A stretch of 64,000 nucleotides of DNA from Homarus americanus (GCF_018991925.1 NW_024732415.1:3240981-3304980); one strand, 5' to 3'. Counted from the stretch's first letter, positions 35,530 to 46,398 are shown. Made by a program: numbers and translations. The notes: generated by a model from the letters alone, not told the origin.

Positions 35530-35842
35530 TTTCATCATCTGGTAACACGTAAATAAAAATCAGCTGGCATCGTTCAAATAATTATCAGCTGGTATTAGGT
35601 AAACAATTTCCAGCTGGTAATATGTATACAAGTATCAGTAGTTATTATGATAACATGTGTCTGTTGATATAGCGTAAACAACAAACAGCTGATAAAATGC
35701 AAACAACTTTTAGGTTAAGGAAGAAAGTGAGAAACCTAACTTACGACTCGTTGAGATTGTGGATACGGTCAATTACATTCCCACATCACAAGTTAAGGGA
35801 GAAGGTTAAAAATCTAAGTTACGACTCGCTAAGACTGTGAAC
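35530..35842. repeat. Degenerate CAGCTGGTA repeat and an 80-bp duplication
   Basis: Units like ATCAGCTGGTATTAGGTAAA recur five or six times at 35530-35710, with two more at about 36175-36225. From 35714 a block with CTAACTTACGACTCGTTGAG is followed, about 80 bp on, by CTAAGTTACGACTCGCTAAG. Confidence 0.65.
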
Positions 35843-36029
35843 CCCGGTGTGTTACTACCTTGAGGTGCAGGTGAGGCGGCAGGGAGGGAGGGAAGGGGGG
35901 AGGGGTTCATGCAGGTGTCAAGTAGATCAGGTGTGTGGTGGGCTAACTCATCACTGTCATGCTCGACGCTTCTACCACGTGCAGTGTTGTAAGTTTGTCG
36001 ACACGGTTGATGAGGCGTGGGGGTGTGCT

Positions 36030-36031
<2 letters not shown>

Positions 36032-36077
<46 letters not shown>
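36032..36077. repeat. (CT)n microsatellite
   Basis: Pure CT, 46 bp. Confidence 0.96.
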
Positions 36078-36079
<2 letters not shown>

Positions 36080-36524
36080 GGTCAGGTATTCAGGTGGTAA
36101 CAAATAATGCAATAAAATTAATGAAGATCTTAGTTATATAGGAAAGAAAGACCTGTAGCCCTTATGTTTATGTCGATCAGCTGGCAATATGTCAATAAAG
36201 ATCAGCTGACACTATGTAAACAACAGTCAAAATAAACAACCTTCTTACTTACTTATGGTCGAGTCTCAGCGCACTTTTTCATCCCCATTTGGGTTCTTTA
36301 GAATAAGTCACATCAAACATATCATCGGTTAGGAGAAAATATTTAACTTGCGAATGTTTAAGAATTCACGTCTATGATTATTGTTGATCTTGAGGAACTG
36401 AATCTAAACTCGCTTCTTGGAGAGTAAATTGTCGCCACCACACACGATTGGGGGAAAACTTTCTGTGGTTGTTGACTTTTCTTTTATATGTATCGTACAC
36501 AGAGGGGACACAAATACCAGGACT
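36078..36524. other. Unique sequence, no gene seen
   Basis: Includes the two later CAGCTG-type units near 36175-36225. Confidence 0.5.
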
Positions 36525-36705
36525 CTGAACCTAACCTAACCTAACCAAACCAAATTTAACCAAAACTAACCAAATTTAACTTTTCTTGACTGTTCACTTA
36601 CCTAATCAAACTTAATCTCTCCTAACTTGATAACTTAACTTATCCCAACCTAATCCAACTTAAGCTATCCTAATCCAGCAATCTAACCTATCCTAACCCT
36701 GACAT
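36525..36705. repeat. Degenerate telomere-like CCTAA tract
   Basis: Three exact CCTAA units at 36531-36545, followed by CCAAA, CTTAA and TCCTAA variants through 36705. Inverted arms like those of the MITE family were not seen here. Confidence 0.75.
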
Positions 36706-36998
36706 ATTTCCACATAACTTAATGTAAACATGTGGTTTCAATATGCAAATTAGTGTCTGATTTTATAATATTTTTTTTTTATGTTGGACACAAATAAAGT
36801 AAAATTAATTGTTATATTAGTTGTTAATGAATGATATTGATATGTTTAAGTTACGCTAATTAGTTCGGAGAGAGATTTTCCCGGCAGGTGTTGAGTGAAA
36901 GTAATATTATGGACTAGGATGTGTTATGTCACTGTGGTTGTGTCATATTGTCATGGCTGGTGTGGTAAAAGAGGTGAAAGTAAGGGTGATAGTGAGTT

Positions 36999-37003
<5 letters not shown>

Positions 37004-37047
<44 letters not shown>
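37004..37047. repeat. (GA)n microsatellite
   Basis: Pure GA, 44 bp. Confidence 0.96.
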
Positions 37048-37048
<1 letters not shown>

Positions 37049-37408
37049 GCCAGTGTGGTAATTAATGATTCAAGATGTAAATAGCAGGTGAGTCAGCTGT
37101 TAATGACGTTGCTCCAGTGGGCGATACTGAAGAGAGAAATAAAAGTTGCACGTGTTAATGAGTGTCTGGGAGAATGTGTACGGGCAAGAGGTGGTGATAA
37201 ATGTGAAGAAAATGACGAAATTAAAGTGATTAAAAAAGAAGAAAGGAAGAGAGAGACAGGGAGAAGAAAACGTTAGCTTAAATGATGATAGAATGAAGGA
37301 AGTGGAAGAGTCTAGGTGTCTGGGAGTGGATGAGTCACCGAATGTAATGGTGATTGATGAACTGATCCACAGAGTAATGGAGAGAAAGAATGTGTTAGGC
37401 ACATTGGG

Positions 37409-37411
<3 letters not shown>
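37048..37411. other. Purine-biased unique sequence
   Basis: Frames of 62-100 codons are open on both strands. A 37293-37526 plus frame runs into the GA tract. I recognise no product and make no gene call. Confidence 0.45.

Positions 37412-37451
<40 letters not shown>
37412..37451. repeat. (GA)n microsatellite
   Basis: Pure GA, 40 bp. Confidence 0.95.
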
Positions 37452-37452
<1 letters not shown>

Positions 37453-37701
37453 AATATCAAAGGAGAAAGAGATGTAGATGGCAGGGGACTGTAGAGGTGA
37501 CATTATTGTATGGGTGTGAGGCATAGTCCTTACAGGTGAGAGTAAGGAGGAAATTAAAACAGACAGACATTAAGTGAGCGTGAGAGATAATAGTTCAGAG
37601 ATGTATAGATGGAAAGAGAGAGGAAGGAAGGAGAGAGGCTGAACCAACAAGATGGTGTGAAGGATGCTGTAGTAGTGAGGGAGATGGACAGCCAGGAAGC
37701 A

Positions 37702-37706
<5 letters not shown>

Positions 37707-37784
<78 letters not shown>
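37707..37784. repeat. (GT)n microsatellite beside a retroelement 3' end
   Basis: Pure GT, 78 bp, directly abutting the (TAA)n tail of the fragment at 37785-37880. Confidence 0.97.
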
Positions 37785-37788
<4 letters not shown>

Positions 37789-37880
37789 ATAATAATAATA
37801 ATAATAACGGTTTATTAATAGAGACGGTGGCTGAAAATTGACTTACATTTGATTTGGACAATGATATAATATGCGTTGAA
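37785..37880 (-). mobile_element. 3' end of a non-LTR retroelement, truncated copy
   Basis: On the minus strand: CAATTTTCAGCCACCGTCTC, then TTAATAAACCGTTATTATT and a TTA tail, ending at the CA strand of the adjacent microsatellite. Layout and words match 39980-40054 and 8652-8728. No coding sequence is retained. Confidence 0.75.
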
Positions 37881-38074
37881 TACATTTACAGGGCTGTACA
37901 GTACATAAATCAGGAGTTGTTTATTATTATTTTAACAATAGATGGGATGGGTAGTGTTCTTATATCTATCGGTGCGGGCTCTTATGGGCTGAATTTTGTA
38001 GTGGCTTGGACGCGCTGAGGTGGGTGGGGGGCTGCCGGTGGCAGGAGGTAGCGATGAGGTGGTGCATTAGTCGG

Positions 38075-38075
<1 letters not shown>
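37881..38075. other. Short unique segment, nothing seen
   Basis: GGTGGGGGGC run near 38020 only. Confidence 0.5.

Positions 38076-38155
<80 letters not shown>
38076..38155. repeat. (GT)n microsatellite
   Basis: Pure GT, 80 bp. Confidence 0.97.
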
Positions 38156-38156
<1 letters not shown>

Positions 38157-38264
38157 CAGTATTTGAGCTTCATTCCGGTCACCTTTTATTTCAGCATAAG
38201 GAAATTTGAGAGTGAAAAAATTATATATATATTATAATTCATTGCAGGGAGTCGTCTTTCCCAC

Positions 38265-38289
38265 CTCTCTCTCTCTCTCTCTCTCTCTC
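38265..38289. repeat. (CT)n microsatellite, short
   Basis: CT for 25 bp. Confidence 0.9.
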
Positions 38290-38483
38290 CTCGTAAACGA
38301 CTATTGGCTGGTAGGTGCCACTTACTGTCCGGCTATTGACCGTCAATGGCTATTAGAGTGTATTAAGTGATGCTTCGACTGGACTGGATTTTAGACAGCT
38401 TTCACTAACTATTTGTTTTGCTCATTTTCTCTCTCATTTTGCGTTTTCTCCTTTATTAATCTATTTATTTGTCCTATACACAC

Positions 38484-38487
<4 letters not shown>

Positions 38488-38556
<69 letters not shown>
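38488..38556. repeat. (CT)n microsatellite
   Basis: Pure CT, 69 bp. Confidence 0.96.
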
Positions 38557-38558
<2 letters not shown>

Positions 38559-39257
38559 ACCCCTGAGCCTCCAATTATCGTTCCTACAACACCTGACAAT
38601 AACAACACAATTTCCTTACAAGTGACAGAGGGCAACTCCTACACGCGCAAGTTGCCAAATAGTCATAATAAATCCCATTTGCAAGATGTATATACTCCAT
38701 AAATAAACTATGTAACTCTTTCTGTACCGCCTCAAGGCCTGTCGCTGTCTCCTCCATCTTCCTCTTATGTCTTTTTTCTTTCTCTATTTCTCTATCATAG
38801 ACACTTGGATCTTAAGACGAACTTGATTTTCTTATGTGAATAGATTTTGTTTTTATCATCATTATTTGTAAAGATTCAATCCGGATCTTACCCTCATGAA
38901 CGAAGGTCTTGTTGACATATTCATTACTCTTTATCTTATGGCATGATTTACACATATATCATGCTATTAAATGTTTAGGTCTTATTATTCATTACCTGAT
39001 TAAAAATAACACGTGGACCGTACGATAATTTAACCCTCATAAGACGATCTCTTTATTTTTTACATATTTATAAATATTAACCATGAATCCGGATCTTAGT
39101 CTTACGAACGAAAACCATATTGACGTACCTATTGCATTATTTGTTCTTTCTATTCATTACTTGCATTGTGTCTGGCTTTTATTAAGGAATTGATTACTCA
39201 TATTCTAGTGATGCTTATTATTTTTTATCCCCATTATTCTATTGTTCCTTTATAGTT
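38557..39257. other. Unique AT-rich sequence with a diverged 205-bp duplication
   Basis: AATCCGGATCTTACCCTCAT-GAACGAAGG at 38877 resembles AATCCGGATCTTAGTCTTAC-GAACGAAAA at 39084, about 205 bp away. It lies just upstream of the LINE remnant and could be insertion-site DNA. No gene. Confidence 0.55.
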
Positions 39258-39825
39258 AACTGGGAGAACACACCCCCTTCCATTACTTTAGGTCCCAACA
39301 CACTCCAGGTTGTAGATTCCACTAAGCTCCTCGGCGTCACATGAGACAACAAACTAAATTGGAAACCACACGTTAGTGAAGTTGTCAAATCCTCCAGTTT
39401 CTGTCTCCACCTCCTCCGCCAACTCAAGTCCCTCGGAGTTCCTGCGCCCGAGCTCCTCGGTGTTTACTCAACATTCATACTTCCCAAGCTCACCTATGCC
39501 TCCCCTACCTGGTCTTCCTCCCTAAATGCCACACAATGTAAACACCTAGAAAAAGTGCAAAAAAGGGCATGCAAGATTATTCTCTCCCCTTCCTACTCCA
39601 CTTATCAAGACGCGCTCAAAACACAGACCCTCTTGACTCTCTCTGACAATCACCACGACCTCATCTGCAAATTTGGTGAAAAGCTTCTGCACCATCCTCG
39701 ACACCGGCTCCTACTACCACCCGAGGTCCCTCGTCCACAACCGCACCCAGCCCAAACGAGCACGTACTGATCGCTATAAGAATAGCCCAGTCCCAACCAT
39801 TATAAAAATTATCAATAACTTGTAA
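39258..39825 (+). pseudogene. Non-LTR retrotransposon reverse transcriptase, C-terminal remnant
   Basis: About 189 codons resemble the region after the catalytic palm of jockey/CR1-type LINE reverse transcriptases. Such enzymes copy element RNA into the genome by target-primed reverse transcription. Visible motifs in order are DSTKLLGVT, NKLNWKPHV, LPKLTYASPTW, LEKVQKRACKIIL and RHRLLLPPEVPRPQ. After a one-base frame change near 39735-39760, the shared tail RARTDRYKNSPVPTIIKIIN continues to a TAA at 39823. The YxDD catalytic motif and everything upstream are absent, so the copy is 5'-truncated, as usual for LINEs. TGA at 39342-39344 falls where a sense codon is expected between GVT and DNKLNW. 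Both lesions make it non-functional. A 3' UTR and tail follow directly. Clade assignment (jockey versus CR1/L2) is uncertain. Confidence 0.9.
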
Positions 39826-40049
39826 TCAACCAGTGTATTCACTCCAAGTCAATCTTACCTTTTTGCACTGTCACTATGCTGAAATACCCTGTAGTTTGAG
39901 CTTCTCCCCATATTTGTATCACTTATGTTACGTGTATATTATTGGTCAATCAAGTGACCCATTCCCCAATTATGCAACTGTATATTTTCAGCCTTCCGCC
40001 TGCCATGCTCTTTCAATAAACCGTTAATTATTATTATTATTATTATTAT

Positions 40050-40054
<5 letters not shown>
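39826..40054 (+). mobile_element. LINE 3' UTR with AATAAA and (TTA)n tail
   Basis: Follows the reverse transcriptase stop. It contains TGTATATTTTCAGCCTTCCG at about 39980, AATAAA at 40015-40020 and the ending ACCGTTAATTATT. The (TTA)n tail covers about 40026-40054. Two partial copies elsewhere (8652-8728 and 37785-37880, both minus) show that this is the family's 3' end. Confidence 0.8.
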
Positions 40055-40141
<87 letters not shown>

Positions 40142-40151
40142 CCACACACAC
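40055..40151. repeat. (CA)n microsatellite at the LINE tail
   Basis: CA for 97 bp with one CATA interruption, starting exactly where the (TTA)n tail stops. Confidence 0.97.
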
Positions 40152-40436
40152 GTGTATGTGTATATATGTGCGAGTATGTGTGCTTATACCTATATTATCA
40201 TGGTGTTCACTTGGACTCTCCCTGGGCTGTGGTGGTGAGTTAAGTGGTCTATTCTCATGCCTTAAGATTTCGTGAAGGTCTTAAGTCTAGTTGTGACCAG
40301 GGAGAGAGAGAGACGTATTACAACATCCATGGAGGCAGAAGGGGGTCGTTGTTATGAGTTATCCCCAGAAATTTTCCTTGCTAGCCATGAACACAAACCT
40401 ACCTGTTGTGTGGTGGTGGGAGAGGCTAGGTGAGAG
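40152..40436. other. Unique sequence, nothing seen
   Basis: Short GA run near 40303. No gene. Confidence 0.5.
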
Positions 40437-40698
40437 GAACGGGAAGGGAAGAGAGAAAAGAAGGAATAAAGGAAGGTGTGGAGGAGGTGGAAAGGGTGGA
40501 AGGGGAAATGTAAATGGAGAAGAATTGGAGGGGTAAATGAGCATGATGAGGGAGGAAGGAAGGGAAGGTGAGGAAGAACAAATAGCGATGACGGAATAAA
40601 GAAGAGAAAAATGAGGGAGGTAGGAAGGGAGAAAAGAGGAAATAGAGGAGAGGAGGAATGGAAGATAAGAGGAGAGGACGTTTGGTTAAAAGAGACAC

Positions 40699-40747
<49 letters not shown>

Positions 40748-41110
40748 GTACGAGAAATAATAATGAGAAAGCGGGAGAACAGAAAGACAGAATAAACGAC
40801 ACAAGAAGAAGAGAACTAGAGAAATATGCAGACAGACAGACAGATAAAGAGATACAGGGAGGCGAAGACAATGATAGAGAGAGAGAGAAGAAAGAGGACG
40901 GCAGGCAGAACAAGAAAGGTGGAGAGAGATGAAGAGAAATAAAGCGAAAGATATAGGAACAGAGAGAAAGAGAAGAAAATAATGAGATATAAAAGCAGAT
41001 GTACAGACAGACAAACATACAAAGTGAAAGAGAGAGATAGAGAGTGAGACAGAGAGAATTAGAGATAGAGAGTGAGACAGAGAGAATTAGAGATAGAGAG
41101 TGAGATGAGA
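40437..41110. repeat. Polypurine block with (GA)n and GAGAGTGAGACAGAGAGAA repeat
   Basis: A/G-rich for about 670 bp, with (GA)n at 40703-40744 and a 32-bp tandem (TAGAGATAGAGAGTGAGACA) near 41037-41105. The long Ser/Leu/Phe minus-strand frames (up to 220 codons) follow from pyrimidine composition. Confidence 0.82.
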
Positions 41111-41182
41111 GGTGTGATAGCAACGATCAGCGTCACAAACACACACATACCTCTACTGAGCCAAGACAGAGACACCTGCTAC

Positions 41183-42005
41183 CCCCCCCTTCCCTCCCTC
41201 CCTCCCTCCCTCCCTCCCTGACACCTTTAATCCCTCCCTTCTTCCCTCACTTACACCCTCTATCCCTCACTGATGCCTTCCCTTCCTCCCTCCCTCACTG
41301 ATGCCTTCCCTTCCTCCCTCCCTCACTGATGCCTTCCCTTCCTCCATGCTTCTCTGGTGCTCTACTTCCTTTTCTTCCTACCTTATTCTCTCCCTCCCTT
41401 CTGTGTCTCTCCGTTCTTCCCACCCTCCCTCTCTCTCCCTCTTTGACCTCACACCCTCATCCTCCCTTACACCCTCATCCTCCCTTACATCCTCTCTCCC
41501 TCCCTCACGCTCCCACTCTCCATCACACCCATTGAGACACCTTCACTTCTCTGGCTCTTCCTCTAGTGCCACCCTCGCCTGGCACCCAATTCCCACGGTA
41601 TTGGCACCATCATACCCCTCCCCCTTCCCTCCTTAATTTTTCTCTCTCTCTCTCTCTCTCCAGGTCTCCTCCTTTCTCTCCATCTCCCCTCTCCCCAACC
41701 CTTCCCTCTCCCCTCTCTCCAACCCACCTTCATCCGTGCCTGGCATCATCACCCTATTCCCACACCATTGGCACAATCATCCCCTTGCTCTCGCTTCCCC
41801 TCTGCTAACCTCTCCCCTCTCTCTACCTCTCCCCTCTACCAACCCTTCCCTCTCCCTCTCTCACCTCCAATCTCATTACACTTCCTCTTTTCCCTGCCCA
41901 AACCCTACCTCTCCCCTCACTCTCCCCTCCCCATACCACACCCCTCCCCTCCCTTCTTCCTACCTTCCCCCTCTCTCATCTCCCTTTCCCTTACGTCACC
42001 CGTCT
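41183..42005. repeat. Polypyrimidine block with nested 28-, 20- and 162-bp duplications
   Basis: (CCCT)n at 41185-41220. A 28-bp unit CACTGATGCCTTCCCTTCCT starts at about 41268, 41296 and 41324; a 20-bp unit CACCCTCATCCTCCCTTACA occurs near 41451-41490. CCTGGCACCCAATTCCCACG with TATTGGCACCATCAT near 41578 is echoed about 162 bp later by GCCTGGCATCATCACCCTAT with CATTGGCACAATCAT. Frames here are compositional. Confidence 0.75.
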
Positions 42006-43694
42006 CTACCCAAGCCTGTCTTATGGCAACCGTGGGCGTCAATCTTAGGTGAGGTGGGCGGGAGGAAGGAGCGAGACGCCTTGTGTAATGATCTTGACAG
42101 CTCGTGAACCATTTGGCGACCCACCTGTCTACCTCCCCCCCCTCCACCTCTACCTCCACCCTCCCGCACCACGAGGTAATTGTTTCTGGTGATGAAGCTT
42201 TATGTTGTCTTATATATTCATTTTGTATTTTGAGGTTCAGGAAGAATATATTTTCTTTATTTTCTTTCTTAAATTATTTATGTGAATTCAAGAGATACAT
42301 TTTTTCCATCTTTTTTTTATGAATTGTTTATTTTCTTGTATGATGTATTTCCTTGATCCTCCGTTATATTTACAGGAGTTTAAATCAGTGTTGTGATTCG
42401 TTGTTTTGTTTAGATGAAACATATGGTGAACCAAGACTCGACTCCCTAAAGCTATCAGTGTTTATGTTGATGAAATATTTTGTTAGTCTATGTTATTGGT
42501 ATAAATTTAGGGTGTTGAAGGATTCTTTTTTTCTTACTTGAATTTAAGGAACATCATGCAGGGCTTCAGTGAGTATTGTGGCGTTTGGTGTGTTTACGTG
42601 AAGCATCTGGCGAACACCCGACTCAGCCCAATGAACCAACACATTCTGTGTGACGTGATTTGTAATGTTGCTGGTCACTTATTTTTCTTTCTTTGTTATT
42701 TTTCTTTTTATTTAGGTTTGTGTAGCATTTTTGTCCCTGCCTGATGTTTGTTTTTCAAGTCACTACCCCCTTACGTGAGCCATCTGGTGACGAGGCATGA
42801 CGTCGGGCTGATTTGTATAGAATTTGTTTTTGTCTTCCTTAATCATTTACTCGACGAAAGAGAGCATTGTGAAGCCTTAATGTAGTATGTCATTTCTCAG
42901 CAGGATCACGAATCAATAGTCATGGAGATCAAGTATGTTATTGGATTTAGTTCTCAGTAATTTTCCCTGTTCTTTTGGCTGATTGAACATTACTTGTCTT
43001 CCCTGTTTAAATTAAGGGAACAATTTTGGAGTCCCCACCACAGGGTAAATATAAACATAACCTCGTGGAGATGAATTTGGTACGAGATTTAGTTAACGTC
43101 TTGCCTCCCTTCACTACCACCCTTGTTACGCGTCATCAACGAGCCCTGCCAGTCATCATTTACACTATATGAGGCCGTCAGTGGGTGCGAGGTATTTGTC
43201 AGGTCAAGAATGTGATCATATTACAGGTTAGCTTTAGGTCTGAAGGGACAGTGGCCACATGACCCGCTGTCTTCATTATAGGAGACATTCACATGGTGGG
43301 ATCACTCGGCCACTGGTCTTCTGCAGATATGACATAATTTAAGGTAACTATTTTATCTTTTATGAAGCCTTTGATCATTTTGACGAGGAATTTTATGTGT
43401 CATATGAAGAATTTATTCATCTAGTGAGCATTTATTGTAATTATACCTGCATAGTTTGTTTTTAAGTGAGCATTTATTAGTATTGTTGGCCGCCAGTCTC
43501 TTATGAAGTTTTGCTATTGTCTTATGGACCATTTGCCTAAATTGAATGCCCATTACCTGACCTCCACATAACTCATTTACACTTAATGAATCACTCGCTG
43601 GATACGATGACGTGTGTCAATAGCTTTATGAAACATTTGTTCGAATTACAGGAGCATTTTATAGCCCCGACAGATCAGTTACTAAAAGGTATGA
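42006..43694. other. About 1.7 kb of low-microsatellite unique sequence
   Basis: No simple repeat longer than a few units. A degenerate word, (A/G)TGAA(G/A)CATTTATTCG, recurs irregularly here and beyond. No supportable coding frame. Confidence 0.5.
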
Positions 43695-43885
43695 GCCATT
43701 GTGGGGAGTGGTGCTCGCCTCCTGTCGTAAGGGTCGCTGGTTCGATTCCGGGGCATTCCCAGTCCACCCCTGAAGCTGTATATGGGTACCTAACTTTACA
43801 GTTGGGAAAGTGAAGGCGACCGAATGTACTGCCGGTCAAGCTGCCTCCTTGTGTCCCTGTAGATCCACTTTCATTTTCATGAGTC
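43695..43885 (+). mobile_element. tRNA-derived SINE copy (family A), internal deletion
   Basis: Head resembles a tRNA with GTGGTGCTCGCCTCC and the B-box word GGTTCGATTCC at 43739-43749. Then TATGGGTACCTAACTTTACA, AAGGCGACCGAATGTACTGC and GCTGCCTCCTTGTGT follow. About 60 bp present in the 34412 copy (CTTAGTATAC to TGCCTATG) is missing before GATCCACTTTCA. Confidence 0.83.
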
Positions 43886-44514
43886 ATTGTATCGAATTAA
43901 AATTTTCCTTGACGAGGTGAAGAATTTCAATGACCTCACGAAGCATTTACTCTACTTGAAGGAATATTGAGGAAATAATGTGGAGCTCTAAGTCAGTTGT
44001 GTTACTCATTAGTTTCAGTAAACAAAACATTTATTCGATCTATGAGGTCTCTTATAGCTCTTATAAAGTAAGTATTAACTTAAGCTGAGGAAGCAGTTTG
44101 GCCACACCCAGATGAGAGCCAACAGTCTTGGTTAAATAAAGTTTCTACCAGGTGTAATGACTCGTCTCGTTGATCTGCTGAAGTATTGGTTCGAATCAAA
44201 TTATCACGTTCTGTCTTCTGCCTGTGACTCAGTGGCTCGATTAAGTGAAGCATTTATCTACCTGAGGTGTTTGCAAGTTCTGGCAGTGGATTTCATTTAC
44301 TCAACCTGAGAGAACACATTTTTGTCCTGTATAAACCATCTGATCTATTGTTTACCGTAGTTTTTTTTTCCCAGGTGCGATGAGGTATTTATTTCCTCTT
44401 ATGAAACATTTACTCGAATCAAAGACAAATGTTACTAATATGTCACTAACATGAAGTGTTTGTTCGACAAGACAAAGAAGACCTCACGTCATGAATCCAA
44501 AAGTATGGCTCTGC
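43886..44514. other. Unique sequence with recurring GAAACATTTACTCGAAT-like words
   Basis: Examples at about 43932, 44022, 44242, 44401 and 44453. No gene or microsatellite. Confidence 0.5.
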
Positions 44515-44720
44515 TTCCTCCCTCTACACACTATGTTTAAGTTACTTCCCCCCTCTACACACACTATTAAGTACTTCCCCCCTCTACACACACTATTAAG
44601 TACTCCCCCCCTCTACACACACTATTAAGTACTTCCTCCCTCTACACACACTATTAAGTACTTCCCCCCTCTACACACACTATTATGTACTTCCCCCCTC
44701 TACACACACCATGTATGCAG
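44515..44720. repeat. 29-bp CTCTACACACACTATTAAGT minisatellite
   Basis: About seven units of CTCTACACACACTATTAAGT plus ACTTCCCCC. Unit length is 29-30 because the C run varies; degenerate copies continue to about 44780. Confidence 0.9.
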
Positions 44721-44932
44721 TATACCCTGTCTCTACACACACTGTGTTTGAAGTACATCCTCCTTACACACGCACACTGTGTTAGAAATCTTGTGATCTA
44801 CCAATGTCAATTAATGCAAACATTTGTACAATATATGAGGCATCTTGACTGTTCTAATGAACCATTTGCACCAAACTGATGGCTTACAGCTCACGCCACA
44901 GAACCAAGAGGTGGTACGGGACTAAATGAAGA
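44721..44932. other. Degenerate edge of the 29-bp array and unique DNA
   Basis: Two decayed units (CTCTACACACACTGTG, CCTTACACACGCACACTGTG), then unique sequence. Confidence 0.55.
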
Positions 44933-45185
44933 CCTCCTCCTCCTCCTCCTCCTCCTCCTCCTCTTCTCCTTCTTCATCCTCTTCTTTGTTATTCTCCTCT
45001 TCATTCTACATATCTTCTTCGTCTTTTTTGTCCTCCCCATTCCTCTTTCTTTTCTTCTTCCTCTACTTTTTCTTCCTCCTCCTCCTCCTCCTCCTCTTCC
45101 TCTTCTTCCCCATACTCCTCCTTCTCCTCCTCTTTATCTTTCTCCTCCTCCTCCTCCTCCTCCTCCCCCTCCTTTCCTCTGCCCC
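44933..45185. repeat. (CTC)n/(TTC)n trinucleotide tract
   Basis: CTC triplets with TTC-rich interruptions for 250 bp. Ser-rich plus-strand and Arg-rich minus-strand frames are by-products. Confidence 0.92.
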
Positions 45186-45616
45186 CTCTCCTCTTAACGT
45201 CTCGCAGATTTTAATAAGCTTTTGTGAGATGTTGCCTGGGGTTGTTAAGAGGCATTTACCGACATTAAAACTAGTGTAAATTCTCGGGCGGATGGCCAAT
45301 TTGCGGAAAGAGATTGAGAGAGATTTGTAATTTACTATTTTTCATCATTTTGACTCAACTGTGAGTTTTGAGTCGTTTTGAAACCCCGAGTGAGAGTTTA
45401 TTTATTTCTCGATTGGTGATAAATTTGATGCTAGTGATGCTAGTGATGCTATTAGATAGTAGATGATGTTTTTGCTAGTAATGTTCTTTCAGGTCAGATC
45501 TTCGTTTAAGAAATACTCGTTAAAACAAATATTTTAACCCAGATCTTCATTTCAGAAATATCTATTTACATAATATTGTCTCTAAAGGGATATTCCCCCC
45601 AAGGAGACTGCACTGT
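45186..45616. other. Unique sequence, nothing seen
   Basis: Short GATGCTAGT repeat near 45430 and a word pair around ATCTTCRTTTMAGAAATA near 45500 and 45545. Confidence 0.5.
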
Positions 45617-45725
45617 AGACGGGGGAGGGGGGGCAGGAGGAAGGGGTGGGATGGGGAGAGGAAAGATAGAGGAAGGGGAAGAATGGGAGGGGGAGTGAGG
45701 AGAAGGGTAAGGGGGGAGGGGGCAA
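45617..45725. repeat. G-rich polypurine tract
   Basis: GGGGGAGGGGGGG and GGAAGGGG words. Confidence 0.78.
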
Positions 45726-45824
45726 TGTAGAGGTAGGTAGGATACGTAATTATTTCGGCTATTAGATCATGAACCAATGATTAAAATTACTGTATAGAAA
45801 CCTGAGCCGACTACTTAAATAATC

Positions 45825-46080
45825 ATTTACTGTTTACTAGCTGCTATTTATTATTCATTATTTACTATTTATTTTTAATGCTTATTTTTCGTATTTATCA
45901 TTTAATATTTTATATTTATCAGTAACTATTTACATTTTGTTAGTAATACTATTATTTTTTTTACTATTTACCTGTTATCATTATTTTTTTGTACTTACTA
46001 TTTACTACAACACTTTAAAATTACTCTTATATATTTACCATTTAGGCCGACTGTAGTTTACTATTACTACTTACTATGAC
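45825..46080. repeat. Degenerate TATTTACTATTTA repeat
   Basis: TTTACTATTTA, TTATTATTCATTATTTAC and related words recur with no strict period over 250 bp, consistent with an old expanded array. Confidence 0.65.
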
Positions 46081-46111
46081 TATTTCCCGCGAGAAAGATA
46101 TTCATTTCAGT

Positions 46112-46170
46112 TATATTCCGGAAGACCTTTACTTAAATATTCCGGAAGACCTTTACTTAAATATTCCTAA
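46112..46170. repeat. 28-bp ATATTCCGGAAGACCTTTAC repeat
   Basis: Two near-exact copies (ATATTCCGGAAGACCTTTAC then TTAA) and a decayed third with AAATAAGATCTT; related pieces run to 46235. Confidence 0.75.
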
Positions 46171-46310
46171 AAATAAGATCTTAAAATTATTATTCCCTAA
46201 AATAAGATCTTTACATGAATCTGCCCTTAAGTAAGACCTTCAGACGTATACAGGTATTTGGTCACATCATGAAAGTTTATGCAGGTGTTTATTAAGTACA
46301 GTAAGGTAGG

Positions 46311-46365
46311 GTACACACACACACACACACCAAGCTGTCACCAAGTGGCTGTCATTATGGGTGAC

Positions 46366-46398
<33 letters not shown>
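46311..46398. repeat. Short (CA)n and (CT)n microsatellites
   Basis: CA at 46312-46330 and CT at 46369-46398. Confidence 0.9.

Noticed and set aside
40352..41123. Long Ser/Leu/Phe frames on the minus strand
   Set aside because: They follow from the polypurine/polypyrimidine composition and contain no recognisable domain.
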